From positions 26,105,498-26,169,497 of the forward strand of contig NC_026660.2 of assembly GCF_000004075.3 (NCBI RefSeq): 64,000 nt of DNA, in the 5' to 3' direction. Each line of letters starts with the position of its first letter. The stretch's first letter is position 1. The notes under the pieces are model-generated. The model ran no database searches and was not told the origin of the DNA. It saw nothing but the letters and a program-made list of their open reading frames with translations. This document shows, piece after piece, positions 40,441-52,334 of this stretch. The DNA comes from Cucumis sativus. Lineage: Eukaryota > Streptophyta > Magnoliopsida > Cucurbitales > Cucurbitaceae. The position numbers were made by a program, and so were the translations under genes.

Positions 40441-42879
40441 CTACGATTTAATAGAGCCAAAGTTAGTTGAAAGGCGTTCAAGTTGAGACCACAACAAGTT
40501 GCCTAATGAAAATCTTGGCTTATCTTCAACTCTAGCGACTTTTGTCCCATGATTTGCTCTTGAAGAGGAGGTTCGATCATCCCATTTTGAAGGCCCTTGA
40601 ACTACAGCAATTGAACCTCCAATCTCTTTAAGCACCAAGTCCAGTATATGTGGGTCTACATCTACATCATGCCCCGATGCATCTGTGATGAAAATAGACC
40701 CAATAGCTCTCTTGCCATTGGTTTTAACATCCATGGTAGAAATCGAAAAACCGTTCTCACGAAATACCCGTGTGATATCTGATAACAATCCTACTCGATT
40801 TAAAGCGCAGAGTTCCAACCTCAATCCCTGTAATGTAGTCCATTTCGTTAATGTTAAACTGACATATAAGATGGTGATAGCAAGAGTTTTGAAGGAGCCA
40901 TACATGTGAAACCCTTCTCTCTATGGCTGCAACAAGGGCTTGTAAAAGCCTTTTCCTTTCACACTCTGAATCTAAGATACAACCGCCTTTTTGCCTAATA
41001 AAATACTCCTGCCATTTTGAACACAAAGACAAAATTGCATCAGCCCCACCACACACACAACTTGACAATTTTTGGACAAAACAAAAGCCAGACAATTTTT
41101 GGACCAAAACAAAAGCCAACTTGGATTGGAAATGGCACATGAACTTAGGGAAGCACAAAGTAATCTCAATATGCGCAACTAGTTGCAACATTCAAATTCT
41201 AGACCATTACAACACAAAGACACAAATAGTACCTGATAAGCCACAGTCCCATTTGAACTCACTGCAGCATGAAACACCACGTACTGTAAGTCCGTAAGAG
41301 CACAAACCGTATCGAACAACAGCTTCGGACGATCACGACTTCTGATATTGATAATCGAATATCCTTTCTCCTTACAACTCTCTATCTTTACGTGTGTACG
41401 AGTGCAACTCATTTTACACGATTTGCTATCGTCGTGACACCGACACTGCTCGTAGTCGCCATTGGCATACATCAACTGGTGGAGCCGCCGCTCGGGGTGG
41501 GTCCATCCAGCCGATGGAGCTGTCAACTTCACGCTGCTTGTTTCCCCCTGTCCATTATGGGCGTCAACCACGTTCTCAAGTTGCTCTTGCACATGGGCCA
41601 GCCGTTTTGAATCCTTTATCATTCCACCATTCCAACCTTCTTCTATGTAGATAATGGAGGCTGCCTTTTTGTGGTGGGTCCATGCCACGGCCGCTGTGAT
41701 GTTACAACCCAATTCAACCAGGACGGCGAATATCTCCGACAAGAGACCTGGTCTATCAATTCCGGTAATCTCCGCTGCCGTGTGCTCTGGTGACAATAAT
41801 TCTTTTCCTGTGTTGCACATTCTCACTTTTCTTGGTGACCCTTCTTTCCTACTTGCACATAATGCCTGTAATTGCATAGTAGTATTTGAATATGCATTAT
41901 AATTTCTCTATTAATTAAGCATAGTTTATGAGGGTCAAAAGAAACATTAAAAAGAGACCTGCTTGATGTAATGGATAAGACTTTCATCCGTGAGTTTATT
42001 TCCAAACTGATCTGTCACATGGAAAACTGCAGCACCATACATATGTAAAAACACAACCCATTACAAGTCAGCTTCCATTATAATAAAATCACATTAACAA
42101 TCATTCATCTTTTTGGGAAATTTCGAGTCTCCTTCCTCTAAATAGTATTATAGAAGTTGTTATCCGATAAGTCAGCTTCCATTCATCTTAGTGCTGGAAT
42201 TATTATATATTTGCTTTTGGTTAATCATAGTTTTAATCAACCAATTAGAACATAAAACAAGTATAATTAAGTGGGATAAGTTTGTATTAACGTGGATAGG
42301 TACTGACCGTCCATGAACCATCCTCCATCTGAAGAAATGTAAGATTTGGAGATAACAAGGTCAAGATCCGTCAAAACCTGAACCATCTCAAGTAGAATTC
42401 CATGTTTGTTTGCACTATCAACCTGTCAAATCAAAATAGAACAAACAAAACCCCTCAAAGATTAAAACTTTTCAAAGTCTTAGCTAAAAGGTAATGAATG
42501 AATTCAAAGGGTGATCTTCGAATTCCATCTCTGTTACAGATGAGGATATATATTAAATGGCAGAAATGGGAAGGGAAGAATACGACGAACATAAATTAAA
42601 AGAAGAAATTTAGAAGAAAAGGACTGAACCTTCACAAGGGTACAATCTTGAAAGGTATCATTATCAATGCAAACTCTGCAAAATGGCAAAAAAAGAAAAG
42701 AAAAAAAGAAACCCCAATTGAGAGAACATTTAGAAGCAAAGATGGGAGGGTAAAGAAACGAAGAAAGATGAAAGATTGATGTGTGTGTGTTTTTATTTTA
42801 ACCTGGGAGGGTAAATTCTTTCAATGAGTAATTCCAACTGGGGATCCACAAAATAAGGCTGATGATAGATAGTTTCCAT
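40441..42879 (-). CDS. ACR1: ACT domain-repeat protein, ACR1-like
   Basis: Plant ACR proteins contain several ACT domains, the small-molecule (often amino-acid) binding fold also found in bacterial GlnD, and are thought to sense metabolites; their ligands are not settled. Seven coding exons: 42879-42803, 42675-42630, 42422-42308, 42026-41959, 41865-41233, 41008-40904 and 40827-40441. All have GT..AG borders and consistent phase, and the total is 476 residues, normal for the family. Blocks: METIYHQPYFVDPQLE and IERIYPPRVCIDND at the start; ACT1 VDSANKHGILLEMVQVLTDL (from about 42); ACT2 EITGIDRPGLLSEIFAVLVE; ACT3 IRSRDRPKLLFDTVCALTD; ACT4 LCALNRVGLLSDITRVFREN. The C-terminus LLWSQLERLSTNFGSIKS is typical. 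The N-terminal block resembles ACR1 more than ACR2 as I recall them. The micro-exon 2 (46 bases) is conserved in this family. Confidence 0.93.
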
Positions 42880-43207
42880 ATCCTCTGATTTTTCACTTCG
42901 AAAAGCAGAGAGAAGTTTTAAAGATGGAGATGGAAGGCATGTATGGAATGGCGATGGACGAGGGAAAGTAAAAGGAAATGAAAAGAAGAAAGAAAAAGGA
43001 GAGGCGGAGAAGGGTAACTTTTTATGGTTACTATGAATAGAAAGAAGAAAGGGAAAATAGTTTTGGCGGCAACAGAATTGAGGCAGTTCTACAATGTAAG
43101 ATAGATGGAGCAGCTGCTTTTGAGTTTTTGAGTTTGATAAGGTTTAAAAAAAGAAGAAGAAGAAGAAGGAAATTGAAAACGTGAAGAAGTAGTTTCATTG
43201 GCGGGTT

Positions 43208-43300
43208 GCCACGTCGGCAAAGGCGTGGCGGAAGTTGGTGGGTGGTTTCCATGCTGTCCAATGGCGGCGGCTGCCTGGAGGAAAAAGGTTGCCACGTGTC
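43208..43300. promoter_or_regulatory. Paired ABRE/G-box elements upstream of ACR1
   Basis: GGTTGCCACGT occurs twice, ending in CACGTCGG (43208-43215) and CACGTGTC (43291-43300), 330-420 bases upstream of the ACR1 start codon. Both contain the ACGT core bound by bZIP factors. Abscisic acid or stress response is suggested but not shown. Confidence 0.45.
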
Positions 43301-46140
43301 CTTCATGACAATAACAAAAAAGAGAAGGGAAAGGAGGAAAGAAGGATGTGTATTTGGAATTTGGTATTTTCCTTCGTACCTAAGCTATCGGACGGATACA
43401 AATTAAATCGTTTCTGTTTCTACGAATCTAAAACCTGATTCATACAAATAGTTTCTAAATTCATTCTCCCTTCCACCTTTCTCTTCCCCACCTCCAATTT
43501 CATTAAATTTATAAAATTAGTTAAATTATGAGGAAAAAAATAATTCGCATTTCCTATTAATCTAACTTTTGTAGTTAAAATTTACATAAATTTAATACCC
43601 TAATAATTTGTTGCAAAAGTATTTTATCCTAATTATACAACATTGGTACGATATAAAATCAAATAGATGCAAATAATACTATCAATAATAAAAATTGATA
43701 CAAACCTATTTCTATATTGTGCTTGAATTTAGAAATATATGAGAGAAGATTTTAAAAAAAATTGTTGTATGATTTGAGGTTGAGTGTAGAATAGATATAA
43801 GTGATGGTTTATGCAATAATTAAAATATTTGTCGTTGGCGTGATTTTAATCATATTTTGTTGTACGCTTCGCCGCCTCTTAGAGCATTCGGTAGTCAATC
43901 TCAAGATGGAAACTTCTTTAGCATATCTTGTTTGATTCAATGCTGAGTTGGCCTTCTTAACAAACTAATTTGTTTATGAATATCCATATCCTTTCTTTCC
44001 TTTACCTTCTTTTTCAATCAAATGAGTTTGTATCTTTCCACTTCTACTCTTTCTATCTAATTTTCATTCCATACAAACAGAAATAGAGTTGTATACTTCA
44101 CATTTTTGTAAAATATCCAAACATCTAATCATTCAAGGGGTGGGTATTGATTTCTTTTTTCTTTCTCTTTTTAGTGTATAAGATATAAATTTAAACCTAT
44201 AACTTTTGTGGTACTCGATACGAGTTAACGTCAGTTGAGTTAAACTTATGTATAATATCTTAATTTTTTTAAAATAATCACATATTATTATTATTCATAA
44301 ATTATTGGAAGGGTAAAGTTTTGAGTGTTTGAGCTTGAATTAGTTGGGTGGATAAATTAACTAGCACTTGTCCTTTTATTTTATCATCTAAGGCATAATG
44401 ATATATTTCATAGGTTCTTGTATGCACTTAGCAACACCCACATTTACGGACGCTAGAATCATGTTCATGTTGAGGTACTAATTCAACTTTAATTATTTGA
44501 TTATGATTCTTTTAAAATATAAAATCTGTGATCGAATTTGCTTTTCAACATTTTAATTTCAATTGTTTAACGTACATATAAGCATTGACAAATTTAGTAT
44601 AAGTTTGGAGGGTTGAGTCCATCAACTTTATACACTTTGTATATATATATATATATAATTAGCCTAGTTATTTAAAGTACATTTTTTATATTTTTTTTCG
44701 CAGCTCCCATTAACAAAGCTTTTGAACACTTCACTGTATGTAAATCATAAGTTATCTATATATGTTGATGAAAACCTATTTTTATTGAATATTATTGCAA
44801 GTTTTATGCATATTATACTTATATATACTTCATGAAATTCATTTTAAATTTATAATCACTTTTAAATTTATCTTTTTTTATTAATGTCTTACCAAAATTA
44901 TAAAGCTTAAAAAACAGTTTTAAAAGATTTGTTTTAACTTTTTAATAAAATTTGGTTATAAATTCCATTATAAGACTACCAATGAATTTCATGCTGAATA
45001 AATTGAGAGAACATAAGTTTAACTGTGTTAAAAAAAGAAAAGAAAGAACAACCTTTATAATACACACAGATACATATATACTGTTTTTTAAAATTTTACC
45101 ATTACTATTTTATATATATAATGCAAACCAAATTAAATTAAAATACAAATAAAATAACATAAAATTTAATTAAAAAAAAAAACTAAACTATTTCTTCATT
45201 AGAAAAAAAGTTAGATTGTGCAGACTTTAGATTAGATAGTATTCAACCAGATTGGAAGTGAAACTTCATTGCCCTAAACCCTTAAAAAAACAACTTCATT
45301 ACTCCTACACTTTACTTCACCAGGAAAAGAAGAAAACATGATTATTTTTTTACCTGGCTATCCTTTTTATAAATGCAAACAAATTTGATCAAAGTGATCT
45401 AGTTCATTATTCAATCCATCCCCTTTGAGGACCTTTTGATAATAGAGTGGCCCTTGAGCTTACTCAATTGAATCAGATTTGAATTGTTCATCGGGCCAAA
45501 CAATTTTGCTTATCATCGGACCAATATGATCATAACTTTCATATATTAAAAGAAACACATATTTTAAAAGAAAAAAACTTTTCTTGCAATGTATTTAGAT
45601 ATATCATAGTTTAAAATTTAATTTGAAGAATGGAAGTCCAAAAGTTAGTCCATGAATTGAGGTATTAAAGGTTGGATCAACCAACCCCTATCGAAGGCAA
45701 CATCTCAGACATGGAGGTTAGATCTTCACATCTCAAGATCTCTCCCAAAATGAAAGGGAGATGTACATTAAATGAAAAACTAAATTATCTATTCGTTATA
45801 AAACGAAAAAGAAAAAGAAAAAGAAGAATAATAATTCACTCCGATCCATCACACATTGAATTTTGGACCGACTTTAGATTGAGTATCCGGCAAGATTGAA
45901 AATTGAATCTTCATCACTCCTCATGCTTTCGTTTCATCATAAAAAGAAGAAAACAAATATAAAATAATATGTAAATACAACATAATAATAATAATTAAAA
46001 AAAAGAGAGAGAATAATAATAGCGGTATTATTATATTAATAAAAAAAAAAAGGAAAAGAAGTTAATAAATAATAAATAATAAAAGAAATGTCAGAAGAGA
46101 AGAATCGAGTAAAGAGTAGTAGAAGAAGAAGAAGATAAGT
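43301..46140. other. Intergenic region between ACR1 and the PP2-A10-like gene
   Basis: AT-rich and without a recognisable gene. It contains a SINE-like minus-strand fragment at 44180-44260, a (TA)n run around 44638-44657, and a purine-rich AAAAAG run near 45800-45825. Confidence 0.5.
44180..44260 (-). repeat. tRNA-like SINE fragment
   Basis: On the minus strand an A-box-like TAACTCAACTGA begins at 44242 and a B-box-like GGTTTAAATTT at 44197, 45 bases apart. This matches the copy at 1570-1650 in both boxes and spacing. Confidence 0.45.
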
Positions 46141-46150
46141 CGCAATCAAA

Positions 46151-46377
46151 GGCCCATTAAACTTGGCCCATGTTGAACCAAGCCCATACTTCCACGTGGC
46201 ACCATACTGCCATAATTAATGATATGATATGTAACACAATCACACTCTTTTCTTTTCTTTCCCCATTATTAGTTCTTGGGGCGGTGCTTCTCCGCTTTCC
46301 CACTTTTACTTTACTAATAACTAACTTCAATTTTCCATTAGTTTTATTATCCTTTTACCCGGTCAACTTGTCACGTG
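46151..46377. promoter_or_regulatory. Site II and G-box elements upstream of the PP2-A10-like gene
   Basis: GGCCCA (46151), TTGGCCCA (46163) and AAGCCCA (46180) are followed by CCACGTGGC (46192) and TCACGTGTC (46371). The last is about 110 bases before the ATG at 46490. TCP and bZIP/bHLH binding is the usual reading of such motifs. Confidence 0.5.
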
Positions 46378-46489
46378 TCATCTCCACCTCTACACTTATG
46401 GATATAGTTTACATTTCATTTCTTCTTATTCTTCTTATTCTTCTTAAACCTTAACGACGCCTTCATCGACTCAACTCCATCAAAATGGA

Positions 46490-47683
46490 TTGAATCTCTT
46501 CCCCCCTCTCAATTTTACGATGAGGGATATGGATAAGGATTTTAAAGTTTCCCCTCGGAGGAGTAATTGGATTCTTCTAATCGCGGCTCTTGGATTTACC
46601 GGCTACTCTGCTTACACACTTTATCACCTACCTTCAATCTCTCGAAAGAGAGCTAAGATCTCCAAATTCTTTGCGGCTTTATCTTCTGCTGCCACCGCAT
46701 TTTCTGATTCCGCTGACTGTGTCGCTACTCTTTCTAAAGATTTAAAGGAGTTTCTTCATTCCGATTCCGATGAAATCCCTCAGAGTTTAAAGCAAATCTC
46801 TAAACTCGCCCGATCTGACGAGATCTCCGATTCTTTAACTCGTCTCTCCAAGGCCATAACTCTGGGAGTTTTGCGAGGTTACGACCAGTACTCACGAGGC
46901 GGTGATAAGGAGAAGGAGAATGAGAATGAGAAATCGAGTGATTTTACGGATAGAATTATGGAGAAGCTTTGTAGTGAATCTGGGTGTGGGTTTGTTTCTG
47001 TTGTAGTTGGGAGTTTCGCTAGAAATTTAGTGATGGCGTTAATGGAGGAGAGTAAATCTGGGAGTAGTTTAGTGGAGGGATGGATGATGGGAGTGGTATA
47101 CGATGAGAAAAGCAAGGAATTAATGGGGGAGTTAATTAGAATGTTCGTGAGCTCGGCGATATCTGTTTATCTTGAGAAGACGATGGAAATCAACACGTTC
47201 GATCAAATATTCTCGGGCCTAACAAATCCGAAGCACGAAAAAGAAATGAGAGAGATGTTGGTTTCTATTTCCAACGGTGCAGTGAAGACATTGATCAGAA
47301 CATCTCATCAAGTGTTGTTGGGCCAAGGCCCAGGTAAAAAAGTAGAGGAGTTTGAGGATATGGAAATGGGCCTGAAGCCCAAAATGGAAATTGGAAAACG
47401 GCCCAGAAATGGAGGGTCAGGGTGGGGGAAGAACAAGAAAGTGATTGTGAATTTGACAGGGAGGATGACATTTGAAATGGTGAGATCGTTTATAGAAGTA
47501 TTGTTGGAGAAGATATATGAAGGAATGAAACGAAGTGTGGATATAGTGAATGAGGAAGTGATTGAGAGAGGGCTGGAAATTGTAAGGTATGTAGCTTCAA
47601 AGACCTCTGTAATTGCTACTATTTGTCTCTCCTTATGCTTCCATGTTCTTGACACAACTTCATGGTTCTTGCTCGCATATTAG
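46490..47683 (+). CDS. PP2-A10: PHLOEM PROTEIN 2-LIKE A10-type membrane protein
   Basis: Matches the plant family annotated as PHLOEM PROTEIN 2-LIKE A10; despite the name no PP2 lectin domain is visible, and the function is unknown. One exon, up to 397 residues. An N-terminal membrane segment (SNWILLIAALGFTGYSAYTL, about 25-45) is followed by YHLPSISRKRAKISK, then the conserved SDSADCVATLSKDLKEFLHS and DEIPQSLKQISKLARSDEIS. A region of amphipathic helices follows, and the C-terminus ends with a second hydrophobic segment (about 372-397). Three in-frame Mets are close together (46490, 46520, 46529); the family usually starts a little before the first membrane segment, so MRDMDKDF at 46520 may be the true start. 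A polar insert around residues 285-310 (GKKVEEFEDMEMGLKPKM) is probably lineage-specific. Confidence 0.88.
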   Translation: MNLFPPLNFTMRDMDKDFKVSPRRSNWILLIAALGFTGYSAYTLYHLPSISRKRAKISKFFAALSSAATAFSDSADCVATLSKDLKEFLHSDSDEIPQSLKQISKLARSDEISDSLTRLSKAITLGVLRGYDQYSRGGDKEKENENEKSSDFTDRIMEKLCSESGCGFVSVVVGSFARNLVMALMEESKSGSSLVEGWMMGVVYDEKSKELMGELIRMFVSSAISVYLEKTMEINTFDQIFSGLTNPKHEKEMREMLVSISNGAVKTLIRTSHQVLLGQGPGKKVEEFEDMEMGLKPKMEIGKRPRNGGSGWGKNKKVIVNLTGRMTFEMVRSFIEVLLEKIYEGMKRSVDIVNEEVIERGLEIVRYVASKTSVIATICLSLCFHVLDTTSWFLLAY

Positions 47684-50600
47684 ATTCTTTTTTTTCTTTT
47701 GGCCTGAAATTGCAAGAAGAAGAAAAAAAAAGAAATCCTTTTTTTTTTTTTTTGATTTCAGGTATTTTATTTTTGGAAAATGGGTTTTTATCCATTTGTT
47801 GAATTATCTGTACATAGTGTGGATTTTTTTTTCTTTCTCTTTTGGGTGGTTGTTTTTAATGTATGGGAACTATATGTCTGACTATTGAGTCAGAGTCAAA
47901 GTTAGCAAATTGAAGTTTCTATATGGTCTTCAACTCTTTTCATTTTTAGCTCTGCCTTGTTGTGTTGTATGTCAAAATTATTGTTTTTGTTTGCTTGGGA
48001 TTTTATCATGGGGCTTATACTGTTTATTACATTATAATGACATCATTAATGCTGTTGAAATTTTAATAAGAAAAATTGTTATGCATATTGAAATTTAAAT
48101 CCCACAAATGAAAAATGTGGTTAACTGCAACACTCAAATTTGACAAGTGGATAACTAGCAAACATAAACAACAATGGAATTGTTTGGTAACTAGCAATAT
48201 AGTTACGTACCTATAATAGCTAATGTAAGCCACAAAACTTAAACCTTGAAATAATACTTGAATTGAAAGAGATTTCATAAATGGGCAGTTTTGAATTTTA
48301 AAGAGAGCAATCATTATTTCGTTTACTTTAGCGTCCAATTTGAATGCAAAATAATGCTTTCATTTTTTTGAAACTTAAAACAAGAACCAGGAGGAGCAAA
48401 CAAAAAAAAGTTTTCACCATTTTACTCCAGTTATTTCTTTAGGACACAATTAAATATCCTTAACCATATCAATTAAATATCATAATAAAAATTTGGGTCG
48501 ATCACTGAATTTTGTTATATTTAGTCTTTTTATTATTATTATTTTGGAGATAGTTAACAGTTTATTTGTGAAGTCAATACTCATATATAAGTTGAATAAA
48601 CTTTAGCCATATATAAGATCAAATATAATTGAAAGATTTTAAACTTAGATAAATATTAAATTTTGTATTTACTATTTAATGCAAAAACCAGCCTACATTC
48701 AGTTAATTTAAATAACTCTTTGGTTAGCAAAAAAAAAAAAAAAAAATGGTACATGGATATAAAAGTTCTCTTCTCAAGTTAAAATCTCTGCCATTCTTTA
48801 CTTATCAAATTTAGTAATTGGGACGTTATATATTTATTTTTCAAAACAAATTTAAGTTTGATTGATATACAAATTGTTTGTTGAATAATTTTGTCAAATT
48901 TCACTAATTTGAACAAAAGTTTAATTCAATCAATTGATTTTCTTCAAAACTTGATCAATTTTCAATTTTTATATATATTTTTTCTTTAAGTTGAAAGTTA
49001 ATCTTGGTAACACCTCCTTAAATCATCGAAATTATTCAACTTAAGTAAACAAGTTTTAGGTGGGACTTTTTTGCATTCCAGAAACAGTCGAAATTGGTAT
49101 ACGAACTCCAATACTATTATTCCCGAAGTAAACAGTAATCCAAAGTTCACCACAATATGAGAACCCAGAAAATGAATTCCATTAAATTGGATTTAATGCT
49201 TTATAAAAGAGCTCCTCCTTCACCCATATGTACTTCGCACGCCAACCGACATGAAAATATAGACTTTAGGTCAATGCGATGGTGATCACAGAAAACCATG
49301 CGAAATCACCAATTCCCAAAGTAACAAAACAAAACTATATATTATATATATTGGGTGCCAGTTTGTGGTTGGCGACATGTCGTCAAGGGTCCGACGTTCT
49401 ATATTTAATTCTTTATAATTTTCTTCTACTCATATTAAAATTCTTATTCAAAGAGTTACATTGAATGAGGCTTTTATTGTTAAATTATTTCAAGAAGATA
49501 AACATAATCAAAATCATCTCATTCATTTTTCCGGCCGAAAAGTCAACATTTCAACATTGTACGGCTTCTTTACAACTTTATTTCTCTCTTTCTTTAATCA
49601 AAATTTCAAAGTTAAGGTACGTAGTTCCCTAATCAATTTTCGTTTAAGAAAAAAGAAATTAGACAGCAAAATTAAATAAACAAAGAATATTTTGTATTAG
49701 AACTGCTTTTTAATTAATTTAGACTTCCAAATAATTGTATTTTTAATACATTTTATAATGTTCAAATAGATTGCCATTTAACCTAAAAAGTTAATTTGAT
49801 AAATACAAGTAAATTTTATATCATATCATCTAACAATAATAACCCTACAATAACACAAGATGATAGGTAAAATTAAAAATATAAATAACAAAAAGACCAA
49901 CTATCTCACAACAAAACATGAACACATGCAAAAGCTTTCTAGTAGGAAAGAAAAAAAGAAAAACATATAGAGCAGAGAGATCTTTAATTTTAAAACGTAT
50001 AATATGTTAATTAATTGTCCAAATCTCAAACATAGGTTAGTAAAGAGTGGTGTAAGATATGTTGATATTTTTTCAATCAATTAATTAAGAAAACAAACTT
50101 TTAATTAAATAATGTGCCCCAAATATATTAAAATGGGCAACATAGGAAACTGGGTTGACTTGTGTATGGAATGTGGAGACAGCCTTTTGTTGCACTTAGG
50201 ATGGTGGCTCTGGTTAGGTACAAGGCCATTCCATGATATATTTATATTAAATCTAAGGTTTTTTGGGATTAATTGCTTAATCATCCAATTTCCATATGTT
50301 TTTCCACATTAAATAAAACCCCCAAATTCCATAAAGGCAACCAATTTTCAATTAACATAAACCACATGTCCATATACCATATAGTTAATTTATAGAAAAT
50401 TGGAACTAAAAAACTATATCAATTATAATGTTATATTGGGATTAGTCGGCCAAGAGTGTTCTTGATTATTATAATAGATATTCGTTGGATTTTGCTGTGT
50501 CCCAATTTCTTTGTTTATTTAAAGAGATCTTGAATTTACTTTTCTAGTTTCTAGTTTTGCACTTTGTCAAATGCATACACACATGACACACACATTGGAC

Positions 50601-51600
50601 GGCCATTTCAATTCTCTACTAATCCATTGGATGACAATTTAAGTTTGAATTGGTAACATTTAGATTTTTCAACATCATTTTTACTTCTAAGTTTCATCGT
50701 TTTAATTTTACCAGTACCAAGTTAGAATTTTTAAAACTAAAATTAACTAATGTTTAATACTTTTCTTCCTTTTCTTATTTCATTAAGAATTCAAATGTAA
50801 TCAATAGTTTAAGAAAATTTTAAGTACTAAAATAAAGTTACTATATATATCCTTTTTTAGTTGTTGTATTGACGAGCTTTAAATATGGTGTGGATCCTTA
50901 GGTACTAAAAACTATTTATGAAGAAAAATTTATAGTTTTGAACATACTCTCATAGTAATATAAATTTTGCATAATTTACCAAACACTTTGATCGTAAATT
51001 TTTTATTCCAGTGTCTAAATTGTTTTAAATTAATATTTGAGTAATTATTTAAAATGTATAGTTTGAACAAACCATTTTTTTTAAAAAAAGTGTATAATAA
51101 TTTTTCATATGCGATTTTTTAGAGTAATCTTGAAAGAGTGATGAACAACTAAGTTTATATGTTAACACAAAAAAAAAAAGAAATAATTTTATCTTTTATT
51201 AGATAACTTTGTGAACAGCACATAGATAATATAAATATTGAAAAACATGTAGGTTAATTTTGATTTTGAAAATAGCAATTCAGGAAAGTAGTTATGGATA
51301 AAGGTTGGCGCACCGAGAAACATAGGTCATGGCCATGGGTGGGAGTTACGTTGAATGATGGTCAAATAAACAGCCCCCCACCCCCCATATTTCCCTTTAT
51401 TCATACATTCATGTTTTAATTGCTTTTGATATATGATCCCTTTTTTAATATCATATCAACTTTGGATTTCATTACTATAACTTAAAACGCATAAAGTTAA
51501 AAAGAAACAATTGCGGCCCCAAGGGACCATTTTTACTTTAATTTCTTTCTCCCTATTAATTCTCCCTTTCCAAAACCCTAACTTTTATAATAATTGCCTG
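47684..51600. other. Intergenic region before the PSK gene
   Basis: 3'UTR of the PP2-A10-like gene to about 47900, then AT-rich DNA. GC-richer patches lie at 49190-49410 (with TTATAAAAG at 49202), 50110-50240 and 51300-51390. None contains a credible gene; the one at 49.2 kb could be a promoter for a non-coding transcript, but this is speculative. Confidence 0.45.
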
Positions 51601-51761
51601 CATGGTCCTAGCTTCCCCTAAATAATTAAATTCCCTTTTCACACACATTTCATTCATACAACTTTAATTTGAGAAAGAAACTAAAATCAAAGCTAACACT
51701 TCCAATATCTTTAAAAATAAAACAAAGAGTATATATATGATTAATTCATTGATTTTCAAAA

Positions 51762-52156
51762 CTATGGCTTATGCTTTTGTGTATACACATAATCTAAGTG
51801 AGCAGCTAGAGTTCGTCTCATCAAGCACTCTTCTTCGCCAACTCCATCGCAATTCTCGTCCATCACCATCTCACCATCACTTTGTTTTAATTCCTCGGCC
51901 AACTCCTACAGAGCCAAAATAAACAACCATTAAAATTTGTTTTATTAAAAACACCATGCACCCTACAAATATGCAAGCTGTATATCATACTAAATTATTG
52001 TCGAAACCTAATAGATGATATTAAGATAAGTTTAATTACCTGAGTCGGGATTGTTGTGGGGGCTGCGGGAGTGGGGCGAGCAGCATAAGCTAGCGGGCGG
52101 TGGAGGAGGAGGAGGAGAAAGAAGATGAAGAGAAAGGAGAAGAATTTAGAAGGCAT
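51762..52156 (-). CDS. PSK: Phytosulfokine precursor with YVYTQ core (PSK-gamma type)
   Basis: Secreted precursor of the tyrosine-sulfated pentapeptide phytosulfokine, perceived by PSKR receptor kinases and promoting cell expansion and damping immunity. Exons are 52156-52040 and 51905-51762 with a GT..AG intron at a codon boundary, giving 86 residues. Residues 1-25 form a signal peptide (MPSKFFSFLFIFF plus a Leu run to AYA). The variable region contains ELAEELKQSDGE, then the conserved CDGVGEEECLMRRTLAAH, Asp77 (needed before the first sulfated Tyr) and the core Y78-V-Y-T-Q82, followed by KHKP. Most family members encode YIYTQ; this one has Val. YVYTQ has, as I recall, been reported in soybean as PSK-gamma. 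Both exons are too short to stand out as open frames. Neighbouring VQ and bZIP genes match the Arabidopsis VQ-PSK-bZIP order. Confidence 0.95.
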
Positions 52157-52324
52157 GAGTATATAGTGGATTTGATTTAGTTGGATAAAATGAAACGGTA
52201 AAGAGAGAGTAATGAAAGAAGTTGGTATAAATAAGAGAGGAAAAAGGAGAGGATTGGGTGTGAACTTGAGAAGGTGCTGCCTTAGACTTTGGTATAAGTA
52301 GTAGCAGCAGATCGTGGACCAAAA

Positions 52325-52334
52325 TTTATATAAA
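52325..52334 (-). promoter_or_regulatory. Candidate TATA box of the PSK gene
   Basis: Minus-strand TTTATATAAA about 170 bases upstream of the PSK ATG. It implies a 5'UTR of roughly 140 bases. Confidence 0.4.

Noticed and set aside
51737-51922. Plus-strand open stretch of 61 codons at the PSK locus.
   Set aside because: It is antisense to PSK exon 2; the minus strand carries the conserved CDGVGEEECLMRR and YVYTQ blocks.
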